This document shows, piece after piece, positions 11,259 to 23,000 of a DNA stretch of 43,703 nt (position 1 is the first letter of the stretch; each line of letters starts with the position of its first letter). This DNA is from Lingula anatina (Eukaryota; Brachiopoda; Lingulata; Lingulida; Lingulidae): positions 1-43,703 of the forward strand of contig NW_019775713.1 in assembly GCF_001039355.2 (NCBI RefSeq), in the 5' to 3' direction. The translations under genes were made by a program, and so were the position numbers. Below the pieces are notes generated by a model, which was not told where the DNA came from, ran no database searches, and worked only from the letters and a program-made list of their open reading frames with translations.

Positions 11259-14139
11259 CTACCACCTAGAAGCGTCAAAATAATCTATGTACTCTTTGAA
11301 ATATTCTAACACCTCGTCCTCCCCGAGGCCATATCTTGCCAAATTGTACTTATGGCGCCCATACTTGTTTTGGGGATTTTCTCGTTGGTAAGCGTTCATT
11401 TTCTCTAAAGCTTGATCAGACAATGTCATTCCAAAGTGTCCGTATACCCGCCTGACAGCCTCGATTGGAGATGCAACAAGATCTTCATAATTAATATCTA
11501 TAAAACGGCTTTCTTCCTCCTTGTTCTTTTTTCTGAACTTTACCAACTCGTTGCCACTTTGAAACAAGGGGTTGCGTAAAAATATCTGACCTATCTTCTC
11601 CAGTGTACTTTTATCAATTTTGCAGCCGTACATTCGAAGTGTCCACTCCTTGAGAGAACAAAGGGACGCCACAGTTGCGCAAGGGTTTCGGAACGTATGG
11701 ATAAAACGAGCGTCGGGATACACCTCCAGTATGGCGTCTAGGTGAGCGCTGTGCATTGCCTCTTTTAGGAAAAGTTGTTGCCTCTTTTCGATGAAATCTG
11801 AAAATACACAAGTACACCTAGTCAAACATCAGTATGGCGTTGTTTCTTCTGCAAAGCGCTACATGTAGCTTCTTGCAGTATGAAATATTATTTACTAACT
11901 TCTCCGCCTTCAAAGGTTATTAACACATAAACATGTATGTATTATATTTCGATGTACCTATCACTCAAAAGGGACAGTATTGTTAATCATCATTTACATA
12001 TAGGCCTAGCTTTCCTTAGTTTAGTCACCCATTGTGCCTACCGAACCAGGACTAACCTACATTTAGAATAATCACTTTTCCCCAGTTACGATAAAATATT
12101 GGCAATTAATCAAACAAGGCAACATTCTACCTGTTCCCCTCGCAAGTAAAATTAACTGAAGTTGTTTCTTGTGGAAGCGGTATGCCTCCACCATCTGCGC
12201 TTTAGTCCTCGCACGAAGCCAGTTATAGTAATCACTGGGGTTGCTACTCAGTATGGGAGCGACGGTGAAAATGCCCACATTGCGAAAAATGTAATAGCAT
12301 TCGTATGGCATCTCTGGCCGAATGTAATGAATGGTCTTAGCCATAGGGTAAGCGTCGAAAGCCATGTCTGAAATTTAAGACAAACAATGCGAGTTGGCAC
12401 TTTTAAATAGCAAAAAAAGTCATAGAAATATCATCATTAATTGTTAAAAAATGTTTTATCTATAAACCCGTTTTGGGAGTTTAAATATCAATTTTTACCC
12501 TTAAATTCGCCATCTTCGTAATGTGAGTGATTCAAAAGCTAAAAACTTAAAACTCAAAATCTGACTTATTGATTCTTATTCTGTGACCAGTTTTGGATAC
12601 GGTACCAAGTGTAACTTGCTGAAATAGCAGGAAAACTTTGTTTTTGCGCAGTGGTCAGGAGAAAAAGAGAGACTACATCTGCAGCCAGGAATGGTCGACC
12701 TTTTTTCTGTGTAAACGTGTCTAGAAAATCAATATATGTACCTAATTCCTGTTTGACTGCCGCTATGCGTTTGTTCACAGAAGTTATCTCGGGTACCGGC
12801 TGTCTTAACTCGTATACCTTCATGGACGTATTTTGAGGGTCTTGAAACAACAGGTTCTGTAGAAATGTCGTGCCTGATCGAGAGGGCCCGATGATGAATA
12901 TGGGTTTAGTTATCGGACACTGGAAAATAAGAACAAAATATTCAAATTGAGTCGTCGCATGTTGACAATTTTGTTGGGAAACTGAATATGTTTTTAATAT
13001 TAGTACTGAGATACTGCTGCCTTGGTTTTGGATCAGCTGCCAATTTTTCATTTTTACACTAGTACAAATTAAACAGCAATAAGTGGTCAAATTGATCACT
13101 TATTCTAAACGATACCTTTTTTTTGTCAAAAGGTAAAGGTAATATGCCTTGAACCACAAGTCTCGTTTTCGCGAATTCCTGATTCTGGGGCCAGATCGTA
13201 GTCGTGACGGGCTGACATGCGTCACCTGGAACTCGTGACTTTCCATAACCATATGCCGTGACTGACGCGCCCACCTTCCCTACGGAATTCGAAGTGGTTC
13301 ATCTTATAGCAATCAAACGCAATTTTTAGATATTATTTCTGACAAAAATATTACACGGAACAATCTCGAATTTGAACCCGCATACTTGCATGTTTCTAGC
13401 TGTGTCCGTTACCACGGAGCCGCAAAAGCTTTGTTGGTAGGTTTCAGATCAAACGGAAACTTTCTACCTTAGGTACCGCCGTTCAGATATATTTCGTCCC
13501 GCGTTGTGGCTTCACCTATGAGGTTTATCTTAGGGGGATCCAATGCTTCACTGCGTGATGCATACAAATCTTACTTAATCAAATTGCACATGTACACTTA
13601 CATGTAATACCATCAAACAAGTCAAGTGGACAAGCAAACGACTCCATTAAATTAATTTACGAGCGCGGGGATTATTTTTGTGAACTGAACAAGGTGCTTT
13701 TTGCCTCCATTTAATTAACCTTTCGGGACACTCATTTTATTCCAAACTCTGCTTCAACGCTTTATAGTTCGGTTGAGGGTATAACACACACACACACACA
13801 CATTACCGTAGATAAATCAACCACAGTCAGCCGGCGTAGTACTGCAAGTCGATTTCGAAGGCTACTTTCCAACAACTTTCCAAGCAAATATCTGGTGAAA
13901 GCAGACGCAGTTTTGTCATTTTGGAAAGATCTTTGCAACACAAGCACCCCCTCGTAAGACCAACGGCCAATGGCAGTGTCCGAAAAAAGCAAACGCCGGT
14001 CAGCCTCAGAGAAATTCCCAAGCAGACTTTCTTCGGTGAGAGGAGTAAAACGCCTCTTAAACAAAGTCCGAAGAATAGCGTCGACAGCTTGTATGGCACA
14101 CCGAAAGAAAAAGTAGAGAATCTTGTTGTAGTTCAGCAT
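11259..14139 (-). CDS. PAPS-dependent sulfotransferase family protein, 4 coding exons
   Basis: Exons 13807-14139, 12742-12919, 12131-12367, 11259-11797; phases chain and give 428 residues ending in SRW. The 5'-phosphosulfate loop is PIFIIGPSRSGTTFL (residues 117-131) and the 3'-phosphate site is RFIHTFRNPCATVASLCS, with Arg286 and Ser294 in the usual R-x7-S spacing. After the loop come ELRQPVPE and later LKEAMHSAHLDAIL, where the general family has 'LKSPEHL.ALDALL'. It is therefore expected to transfer sulfate from PAPS to an unknown acceptor. The layout resembles the Sulfotransfer_3 group, frequent in bacteria and in invertebrates, more than vertebrate cytosolic SULTs. The first exon (111 residues) is family-specific, with a mildly hydrophobic start (ILYFFFRCAIQAV) that I would not call a firm membrane segment. 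The exon 1 donor runs straight into a (TG)n repeat. Confidence 0.88.
13366..13420 (-). repeat. Possible tRNA-derived SINE head
   Basis: Read on the minus strand, CTCCGTGGTAACGGACAC (13402-13419) resembles a pol III A box and GGTTCAAATTC (13368-13378) fits the B box consensus GGTTCRANNC, at tRNA-like spacing. I could not fold a full cloverleaf, so it is not called a tRNA gene. The sequence continuing down to about 13140 is unusually GC-rich for this window and could be the SINE body. Confidence 0.3.
13784..13802. repeat. (AC)n at the sulfotransferase exon 1 donor
   Basis: On the gene's strand the intron opens GTAATGTGTGTG, so the dinucleotide repeat begins 4 bases into the intron. Confidence 0.85.
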
Positions 14140-14984
14140 GTTACTCTCCGTTGCCTTTTCGTTTCGTTGACTTAAGTGAAGATGAAAATTAAGTTGGCTA
14201 ACGTTTTTTTCTAATAACCTGTGTGTATACTGTTCCTTGCCTCACCAAGGTGAACCTGAAAAATGTACCGCAACCTGTATACCAATGTAGCGAGCGTTGT
14301 GCTACAGAGACTGATGAGTAAAGCCTAGATTACATTTACACGGGCGCCGTGCGATGAAATTGTCCGTACGATTTTTTTTTTTAATGAAGTTAATTTTCTT
14401 CAATCGATAGCTAATAGCGAAGTTAACTTCTAATGTTTCGATGTAAATGCAGTAAAATACCCAGCATACATGCATTAAAAAAAGCTGGAAAGTTGCCAAT
14501 TTTGAATTTGCTTTTTCCTCCAAACGATGACAGCAAATATGAAGCAAATAAATAAATAAATAAATAAATAAACAAACAAACAAACAAACAAACAAACAAA
14601 AATAAATAAATAATTAAATAGAAATTAAATTAAATTTAAAAAACCATTAAATTTTCTTTTAATTTTTTTATCTAGATATCTAAGCAGCAATGTTGTAATA
14701 GATGTAAAATAAAGCCAAGTATGAAAAAAGGTATTTTTGCACAGAGGACAATTCATTTTCCCTGACTGCCAGTCATGTTTAGACCACACTTATTAGAAGA
14801 AAATTCTGAAGCTCTGCATGGCTTTCTAGAGGGGAAAATAGTAAAAAATTAAAAAAAATAATAATATAAGTAAATCAAAAAGCAAGGTGCAATACACATA
14901 CAACTTGGAGTCCCTAAAAAAATCACAAAATCATGGGGAAAAGTAAAAGCTTAAATCCAAATTTGTGAAGCGCGGTTCAGGGCA
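14140..14984. other. Intergenic, sulfotransferase 5' flank
   Basis: Holds a mixed (AAAT)n/(AAAC)n run at about 14542-14612 and AT-rich sequence after it. No promoter element is recognisable. Confidence 0.4.
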
Positions 14985-16097
14985 AAGAGTAGGTCAGGTC
15001 AATTTCAAGATCACAGTTAGATTGCCAGTATATGACTTCTTATTCAAGTTCAACAGTAACTATGGGCATATCTCTGCTAGTTTTGAAGATATAAGGAACG
15101 GAAACCTTGCATAGTTCAGTCCATGGTGAAAAGTAGGTCAGAGGTCAATTTTAAGGTCACGGTTGGATTGTCAGTAATATGACTTCCTATTCAAGTTCAA
15201 TAGTTACTTTGGGCAATCTCTGCCAGTTTTGGAGACAAGAGTTAGAAAGTTGCAAAGTCAAGTTCATGATAATAAGTAGTCAAAGGTCAATTTCAAGATC
15301 ACAGATTACCAGTATATGACTTCCTATTCACGTTCAATAGTACCTATGGCTCTATCTCTGCCAGTTTTGGAGATGTAAGGGACTCAAATGTTGCAAAGTT
15401 CAATTCATAGTGAAAATAAGGTCAAAGTTCAATTTCAGGGTCACAGTCAAATTGCCAGTATATGATTTCCTATTCAACTTCAATAGTAACTATGGCCCTA
15501 TCTCTGCTAGTTTAGGAGACATAAGGGACTAAAGTGTTGCAATTTTGGAGTTACAGTAATGTGCCATGAATTTCGTACAGAAGAACTAATTGAAATAAAG
15601 GAAAGGTCATTTTAGTTGATATTCATGAAATGAGAGGTGCTCAGAAATTCCAGATGTTCGAATTTTATGAAATAATGTCATTTTTGACCAGAAGTTGTCT
15701 GCCTCGCTATGCCTTATGTTATATTTTCACCTGGAAATAAAGGTCAAAGGTCAAATCCAAGGGCATATTTGAAATCTCCACATATGACTTTCGATCAGCC
15801 ATCTGTAGAAAATTTTCCCATAATTCCTTCAGTTTGGGAGATATTTAGCATTTAATTTTGCAAATTTTGGACAAGGGTGCATTATGATGAGCGCCACACC
15901 TAGACCCCAGCACCGAAGGGGCCCAAACTTTACGTGGATCGAGTTGAGATTATATGTGACCTAAATCCAAGAGAGAGGTACGCAGGCCCCTGTAGTCTAG
16001 GAGGAGAAGCCGTAACGGTGATGTGGTGGCTGAGCCAGCAGAACATGCAGGTCGGGACTAAAACCATGTGTACCGCCAGCACCTATGCTGGTGGTAC
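14985..16097 (+). repeat. Composite dispersed repeat: 142-146-base tandem units plus hairpin-ended tail
   Basis: Four tandem units begin their shared block GGTCAATTTCAAGATCAC at about 14997, 15143, 15285 and 15427 (spacing 146, 142, 142). Each also carries variants of TATGACTTCCTATTCAAG and CTCTGCCAGTTTTGGAGA. A related but more diverged stretch follows at about 15740-15860. The tail 15900-16097 ends in the hairpin shared with 1-54. The repeat is non-coding; an open frame at 15934-16227 runs through the tail by chance. Perfect or near AGGTCA direct repeats occur in several units. Confidence 0.7.
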
Positions 16098-17747
16098 GAT
16101 AAAACACAGTGAACTTGCTTTCACATGTGAAAAATATAATTTGCAACAAATGGCAAAAAAAACCCTCCATCATATTAAATTTCTTAGAAAGGTTTTTCTT
16201 TTAATTTTTTTTTTTTTCGTATTCTAGGCATTTCCTTTCATGCAGTATTATGAACCAGATTTTGTTACAAATCTATGAGACATCATAAGCGAAAGTTTTT
16301 ACTAAAAGGAAACTTAATTTACAAGAAACAAATAAGATAATAAATACTAATAAAAGTATTTTCTGAAATATATTTTAATATCAATAATTAGCTTAATGAC
16401 AAAAGTCAAATATAAAGAAACTTCACATGGGAATTAAACTGTGTAAAACTTATTGGGCTCAAATTCTTTTCAGATTCTTTGGCTCTTCAACCTAATTCAC
16501 ATATATATTAATAACGTATTTTTGTAGAAATAATTATATATCTTATAAAAGCAGAATGAGACATGCTCCCATGAATTGCATAGTTTTGTTGACATTGATT
16601 GTTAAACACTAAAATTGAGTGATGTGCATAAAATATCCACTGCATGATAAGACAGTATTAGGGAATTCAACAATTTTTGTACTTAAATTCTACATGAATG
16701 AAAATTGTGCATGGATACAATTTACATAATTACTAAATAATTTCAAAATATCATATTACCTATTTTAACCTTTGGAAAACTGCACTTCATTTGTGGTCTA
16801 TTCAAGAAAGACATAAGTAATTAAAATAAATTAAATATAAATTTGCTTAGTTACTTAAACCTTGATACAATGAAGCTGGTAACCCCCATTTACTGATTCA
16901 CAAGGAGATTTCCAGATTGCTGAAAACTAACTCCTCATGTCTCTGCCGTTTCCATCAATTTCTGGAACTCGGACTGGAAATAATTTGGCTTCTTACACAA
17001 CCTTCATACTTCTACAAGATGTATATATTAAGAATAGACCCACTTGATTGTTACCTTATTCTACTTTTAAATACTCTTTTATTCAGCCAACTAGCCCTTC
17101 AGACCACCAGGGACTATAAGAATCTACTGACTCAAAGCAGAAACTGTGGCCAGTAAATGAAGAAAATTACAAAATTAATATTACCTTGCCAGTTTCAATA
17201 TCACGTGTACCAACATTTAGACACAGGGAAGTGTTTGGAAAAGATGAAGCTTGCACGCACTAACTTTTGGACCAGGAGAGTTAAGAACTGAAACTGTACA
17301 ACTTTACACTGCTCCTAGTACTGACTCATCAGTTACTTGCTAAGGACGACAAAGAACAAAAGTTTGATATATACACAAAGAATTTCAAAAAGGACAGTAT
17401 ATTTTATGGTAGGTCTGTATATCAACCTTTCAGACAAATCTTTCTCACAACCTTAAAACTTGACATTGGAATTACTTAACTTGGTTCTTGGTTTTTATAA
17501 CAGGAGATAAAGCCCCAGGAGATTGTAAATAATTCAATAAAAAAATCATACAATTATAAATTCTGGTAAATTATCTTATATGAATAATTCGAACATTGTC
17601 CTATATTGGTCTATGGCTTTATGCCATTTATAATACAGTTTTCATAACAATAACAGTTGAAGATTAGGAATAAATTAGTGCAATCAAACAGGACAATGTA
17701 CATTTTGCACATATTTGAAAAATATATTTGTTTATAAACAGTCATAC
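16098..17747. other. Intergenic between kinesin 3' end and repeat
   Basis: AT-rich with no supported gene. Short plus-strand frames such as 16917-17156 show no domain and no splice partners. Confidence 0.4.
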
Positions 17748-17753
17748 TTTATT
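17748..17753 (-). terminator. candidate poly(A) signal of the kinesin gene
   Basis: AATAAA on the minus strand, 176 bases after the kinesin stop codon and the nearest canonical hexamer noticed. Confidence 0.5.
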
Positions 17754-17928
17754 GGAATACAGATGACATAAATCAGCCAATGTGGCATGGCAGAGTGCTA
17801 GTACTATGAAATATCAGTGTTGGGTGTACAGAAATTCATTTAACTAACTTATCATTATATGATCATATTTATGTTGCAGAGACTCATGGCAGTCTTAAGT
17901 ACACTGAACCACTGCCAGAAAATTGTCC

Positions 17929-20002
17929 TCACTTTCTTTTTACCGCTGACGTTGCCCGGGAAGAAGTGCCTTTCGTTGGCGTAGAGCGCCCACCCTGGAA
18001 AGCCAATACACAGTGGTGTCAAATATCTGCAGTCTGTAGTTTAAATAGGTTCATCAGTTTATTGGCAACAAAGTTAGCAATAACTTATTTTAAAAAACAC
18101 TATGTACTTCACAAGTACAGAATCACAATCTATTTTCAAAACGCCCTGTATTTCTTGAAGACTGTCTTACCTCATACTGTGCGAGCCTCTCCTTAAGGTC
18201 AGCCACCTCGGAGGACTCTGTCTTCTTACTGGCCATGCCCAATTCCACTGTGCGCACTCTTTGCGCAAAACTCAGACTGGAAAGTGTCTCGTTCACGTTC
18301 TTCTCCACTGGGGCAACTTGGACTATCATTAAGGTTTTGCTGTCACCACCTGAAGTTCAAGCGCTATATGTTAAGCATGAGAATGTTACGTGTGTGTGTG
18401 TGTGTGTGTGTATGTGTGTGTGTGGGGGGGGGGGGCATGCTTATGCCACTAGAAACAAAATTCCCATAGTATTAACCAAGTTAACATGAGAATGTTACAG
18501 GTGTGTGTGGGTGTGTGAACATACATAAGCCACAAGTAAAACAAGGCAGCAAAGCTGTCAAATGTACAGACAAAAAACAGGAAATAACTATGCACAAAAT
18601 NCTCCTGTGAGTTTCATGACAACAGGCCTATCGGTTTTCTTTGAAATGTGTTTACAGTGTTGCAAACATGCTGAAAAGTGAAAAAAACAGCATAATTTCT
18701 ACAATAATGGCCCGATCATGCTGATTTTCGAACTTGACCTGCGTTTTATGAATATTCATCAGCTCTGTAAACATAAAGCCAAAAAGTAAAACTGCCTTCC
18801 ACTTATCGTGTTTACAAGGAAAGTGCACGGCGCCGGCGACGGCAACAACGGCGACGGCGACGGCGACGACAGACACAGGTGATGGCAATACGTACAGACA
18901 CATCTGTGTCTGTACAAAAAAATTCTTTGGTTTTAGCCAAGTTGCCCAGTAAAAACTAGTAAAAATCCTGTGAAGGAACCTACAGAGGGTGGAGAAGGGG
19001 GGGAGGGGGGGCATGTGTCCTCTCTTACCCAGAGAGTCCTGCAGGAGGTAGGTGAGCTTGGAGTTCCTGTAGGGAACATGAGCCTGCTTGTTCCTCAGGG
19101 ACTGGATGACGTCACCCAGGGAGGACAGGGACTTGTTGATGTTCTGGGCTTCCTTCAGACGGGCACCGTCCGCACCAGACTTATTCACCCGCTCAGAGCC
19201 AGCCAAGTCAACCAAGTTCAGCTTGCCTATAAATTAGGATGGAAAATATGTGTTCAACCTTTATAAAATAAAATCTGAAATTTCCTGACACTTAAAGCAA
19301 TTTTTAACTAATCAATAAGGTATTTCCAATCCTAAACTGTTGAGAAAATTATAAACTAAAATTTCTTTTTGATTTCTAAATTTCTTATTTATAATCAAGA
19401 GCCTTTCTTCATTACAGGCAAAATGTTGCAAGACAGAAAAACAGAATGATTATACAGTCAATTTGTTCCTGCTTTCTGTTCATTCTCTAAAAGCAGAATT
19501 ACAGAGAAAAAAAATACAGAGCTGTGTATCTGAAATAAGGAAACAAAAAAATTGTTTTATCGATTTTTACTGATTTTACCATTTCTACTCACCCACAGTC
19601 TTGGCTCCAGTAGTTTTGTTTCTCCCAATCACATTCACACAGAGCAGAGCATGCGAGCGCGAGGAATGCTCATTCATGTTTGTGCATGCTGTCGCTCTGT
19701 TCCTGTGTCCTAGGGCAAAGGTCTGAAAGGAACAAGATACACTCTCACAGGAAGTCTTTTAAAACAACATGCTGTCTGCTATTGATGAAGATGGCAAAGT
19801 ACTGGTGTGAAATACTATAATATATACATTTTTTAATTGTCATTCTGATGCTTTCAAAGATCGAAAACTGACTTTTCCAATCCATGCACACATTTCATGT
19901 AAAACAATGCATGCAAGTGTGTGTGTACGTGTGTGTGCTGCCCATCTGTCTACATGTACATGCCAATAAATTTTAGTCTTTTCAGCCAGAAGAACAATAT
20001 AC

Positions 20003-20050
<48 letters not shown>

Positions 20051-23000
20051 ATGAGCACGTGCTTATGTTTGTACAGATCGCAATTCCATAAATGTGTGTC
20101 CAAAAGCACCTTATCTCATGTTGTCATGGTAACTTAGTTGATGTCCTCACCTCATTAATGTCCTCCACAGACTGGACCCTGATGGTGGTCAGCCCTGGGA
20201 CATACAGACCCCCCTCGGGGCTCATTTTCACCTCCATCTTGTAGCTGGGGTCAGAACTTAAAAGGTCTCTGGAGATTAATAACATTTAAAATCATATTGT
20301 ATGTTATACTGTTATCTACCAGATTTGTCATTATATCTGTTTCGTAGATGGGCTAAGAACTCAACAAGTAATAAAATTCATATTTATATCACATTAATTA
20401 TATATATTTTAATTTATATAAATATTTAACATGGACTTTATATAATATATTTAATTACTGATATTGTTCTAGAGTCGTGCCTATGTGAAGTAAGTATCAC
20501 ATTTAAGAAGCTAGAAGACGACATATATGATCAATGAAATAAATCTTACTGCTAAATTCCAGATAAATCCAGACCAATTTTGAAAATTCCAATGTTTTTT
20601 ACTATAATCCAACGCATAATTTATCAGTCAATTACCAGAAAATAGTAGTGCTACTGTAGGTCTCCATCACACTGACTGTGACATCACAACTTTACCTGAT
20701 CATTTCATTGTAGATCTCCATCACACTGACTGTGACATCACACTTTACCTGATCATTTCATTGTAGATCTCCTTCACACTGACTATGATGTCACACTTTA
20801 CCTGATCATTGTAGATCTCCATCACACTGACTGTGATGTCACACTTTACCTGATCATTTCATTGAAGGACTCCATCACACCGACTGTGATGTCACACTTT
20901 ACCTGATCATTTCATTGTAGATCTCCATCACACTGACTGTGATGTCACACTTTACCTGATCATTTCATTGTAGATCTCCATCACACTGACTGTGATGTCA
21001 CACTTTACCTGATCATTTCATTGTAGATCTCCATCACACTGACTGTGATGTCACACTTTACCTGATCATTTCATTGTAGATCTCCATCACACTGACTGTG
21101 ATGTCACACTTTACCTGATCATTTCATTGTAGATCTCCATCACACTGACTGTGATGTCACACTTTACCTGATCATTTCATTGTAGATCTCCATTACACTG
21201 ACTGTGATGTCACACTTTACCTGATCATTTCATTGTAGATCTCCATCACACTGACTGTGATGTCACACTTTACCTGATCATTTCATTGTAGATCTCCATT
21301 ACACTGACTGTGATGTCATACTGCCACTCCAGAGCCCTGTCAGCAGTCTCCCTGAACAGCTCCATCAGTCCTCTCTGGTTGATACCTGGGTCCTCACTGG
21401 GGCCCTGGAAGGAGGGCAATATGACACAATGAGGACAATGTGACATAATGATGACAGTGTGACACAATGAGGTCAGTGTGACACAATGAGGTCAGTGTGA
21501 CACAATGCGCACACAGTGACACAATGCGCACACAGTGACACAATGCGGACACAGTGACACAATGCGGACACAGTGACACAATGCGGACACAGTGACACAA
21601 TGTGGACACAGTGACACAATGCGGACTCAGTGACACAATGGGGACAATGTGACATGAGGCCAGTGTGACAAAATGAGGGCAATATGACACAATGAGGACA
21701 ATATTACACAATGAAGACAATGTGACACACTGAGAATAAAATGAAATAATGTGGAAATTATGACACAATGTGGACCATGTTGCACAATGAAGACAATCAC
21801 AAAATGACAAAAGTTTGCGACACAAAGAAGGGTTTGTGACATAGTGACAGACATAGTGTCATAATGAAGGAGGGAAATTGTGACAACTGATTATGAGACA
21901 GTTGTGACACTTGTAAAATAAATAAGTAAAAAAAAATTAATTGGCATGCTACAGTCAACATAATAACCATGTATACATGCATCCTTTTAAAACTGAGAGT
22001 AAAGCAAATTATCAAAAGGAAAATGTCAATAAATGATTAAGTAACGACTAATATCAATATTTGACCAAATCATTCTTTACACATACAACTACATACCAGC
22101 TAAAGATATAGGTCTATAAGGCACACATGTTAGTGTGTACAGTTACCTACCTCCATGGTATATGTCTTTCCAGACCCTGTCTGACCATAGGCAAATATGC
22201 AGACATTATAACCATCCACACAGCACGTCACCAATGCCTTCACTTCATCAAATACCTGGATATCATATCATAAGCGCCAAAAATTATATCATTGTTAAAA
22301 TGTTTGGGAGAATTTGGTATATTTAAGGTAAAAAAATAATTGCATGCGGAACTTATATTATAATTATCAATCTAAATTACTAATAAAAAATCCTACAGTA
22401 AATGAATTGGTTTGAAATAAGATGATATAGAACTGCTATATATATTTCATTCTTATCAAAGATTTAATGATATCTCAAAGGTGAAACCTAATATCAGTTG
22501 AGTAAAAAATACGGAAGTCAACATTTTTTTAAAAATTATATTTCAAAGCAAACTTTAAAAAATATTTTCCAACAATTAANGACAATTTGTTCCTGCTTTC
22601 TGTTCATTCTCTAAAAGCAGAATTACAGAGAAAAAAAATACAGAGCTGTGTATCTGAAATAAGGAAACAAAAAAATTGTTTTATCGATTTTTACTGATTT
22701 TACCATTTCTACTCACCCACAGTCTTGGCTCCAGTAGTTTTGTTTCTCCCAATCACATTCACACAAAGCAGAGCATGCGAGCGCGAGGAATGCTCATTCA
22801 TGTTTGTGCATGCTGTCGCTCTGTTCCTGTGTCCTAGGGCAAAGGTCTGAAAGGAACAAGATACACTCTCACAGGAAGTCTTTTAAAACAACATGCTGTC
22901 TGCTATTGATGAAGATGGCAAAGTACTGGTGTGAAATACTATAATATATACATTTTTTAATTGTCATTCTGATGCTTTCAAAGATCGAAAACTGACTTTT

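Larger units (their letters stand above)
19457..22579. repeat. Left copy (allele B) of a 3-kb contig overlap
   Basis: Aligns from 19459 with 22583 onward and continues until the n at 22580. It contains kinesin exons 14-17 with introns. The four exons differ from the right copy only by synonymous changes that I could find. The (AT)n run is 21 units here (20007-20048). Confidence 0.85.

Noticed and set aside
14302-14595. 97-residue minus-strand frame starting with a Phe/Val/Cys/Leu repeat
   Set aside because: Its start is the (AAAC)n/(AAAT)n run; no domain and no splice context.
1-16097. Helitron ends at the two hairpins
   Set aside because: No CTRR follows the hairpin in either copy and no 5' TC start was identified.
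15934-16227. 97-residue plus-strand open frame
   Set aside because: Lies in the tail of a dispersed repeat; the related copy at 1-54 does not keep a coding pattern.
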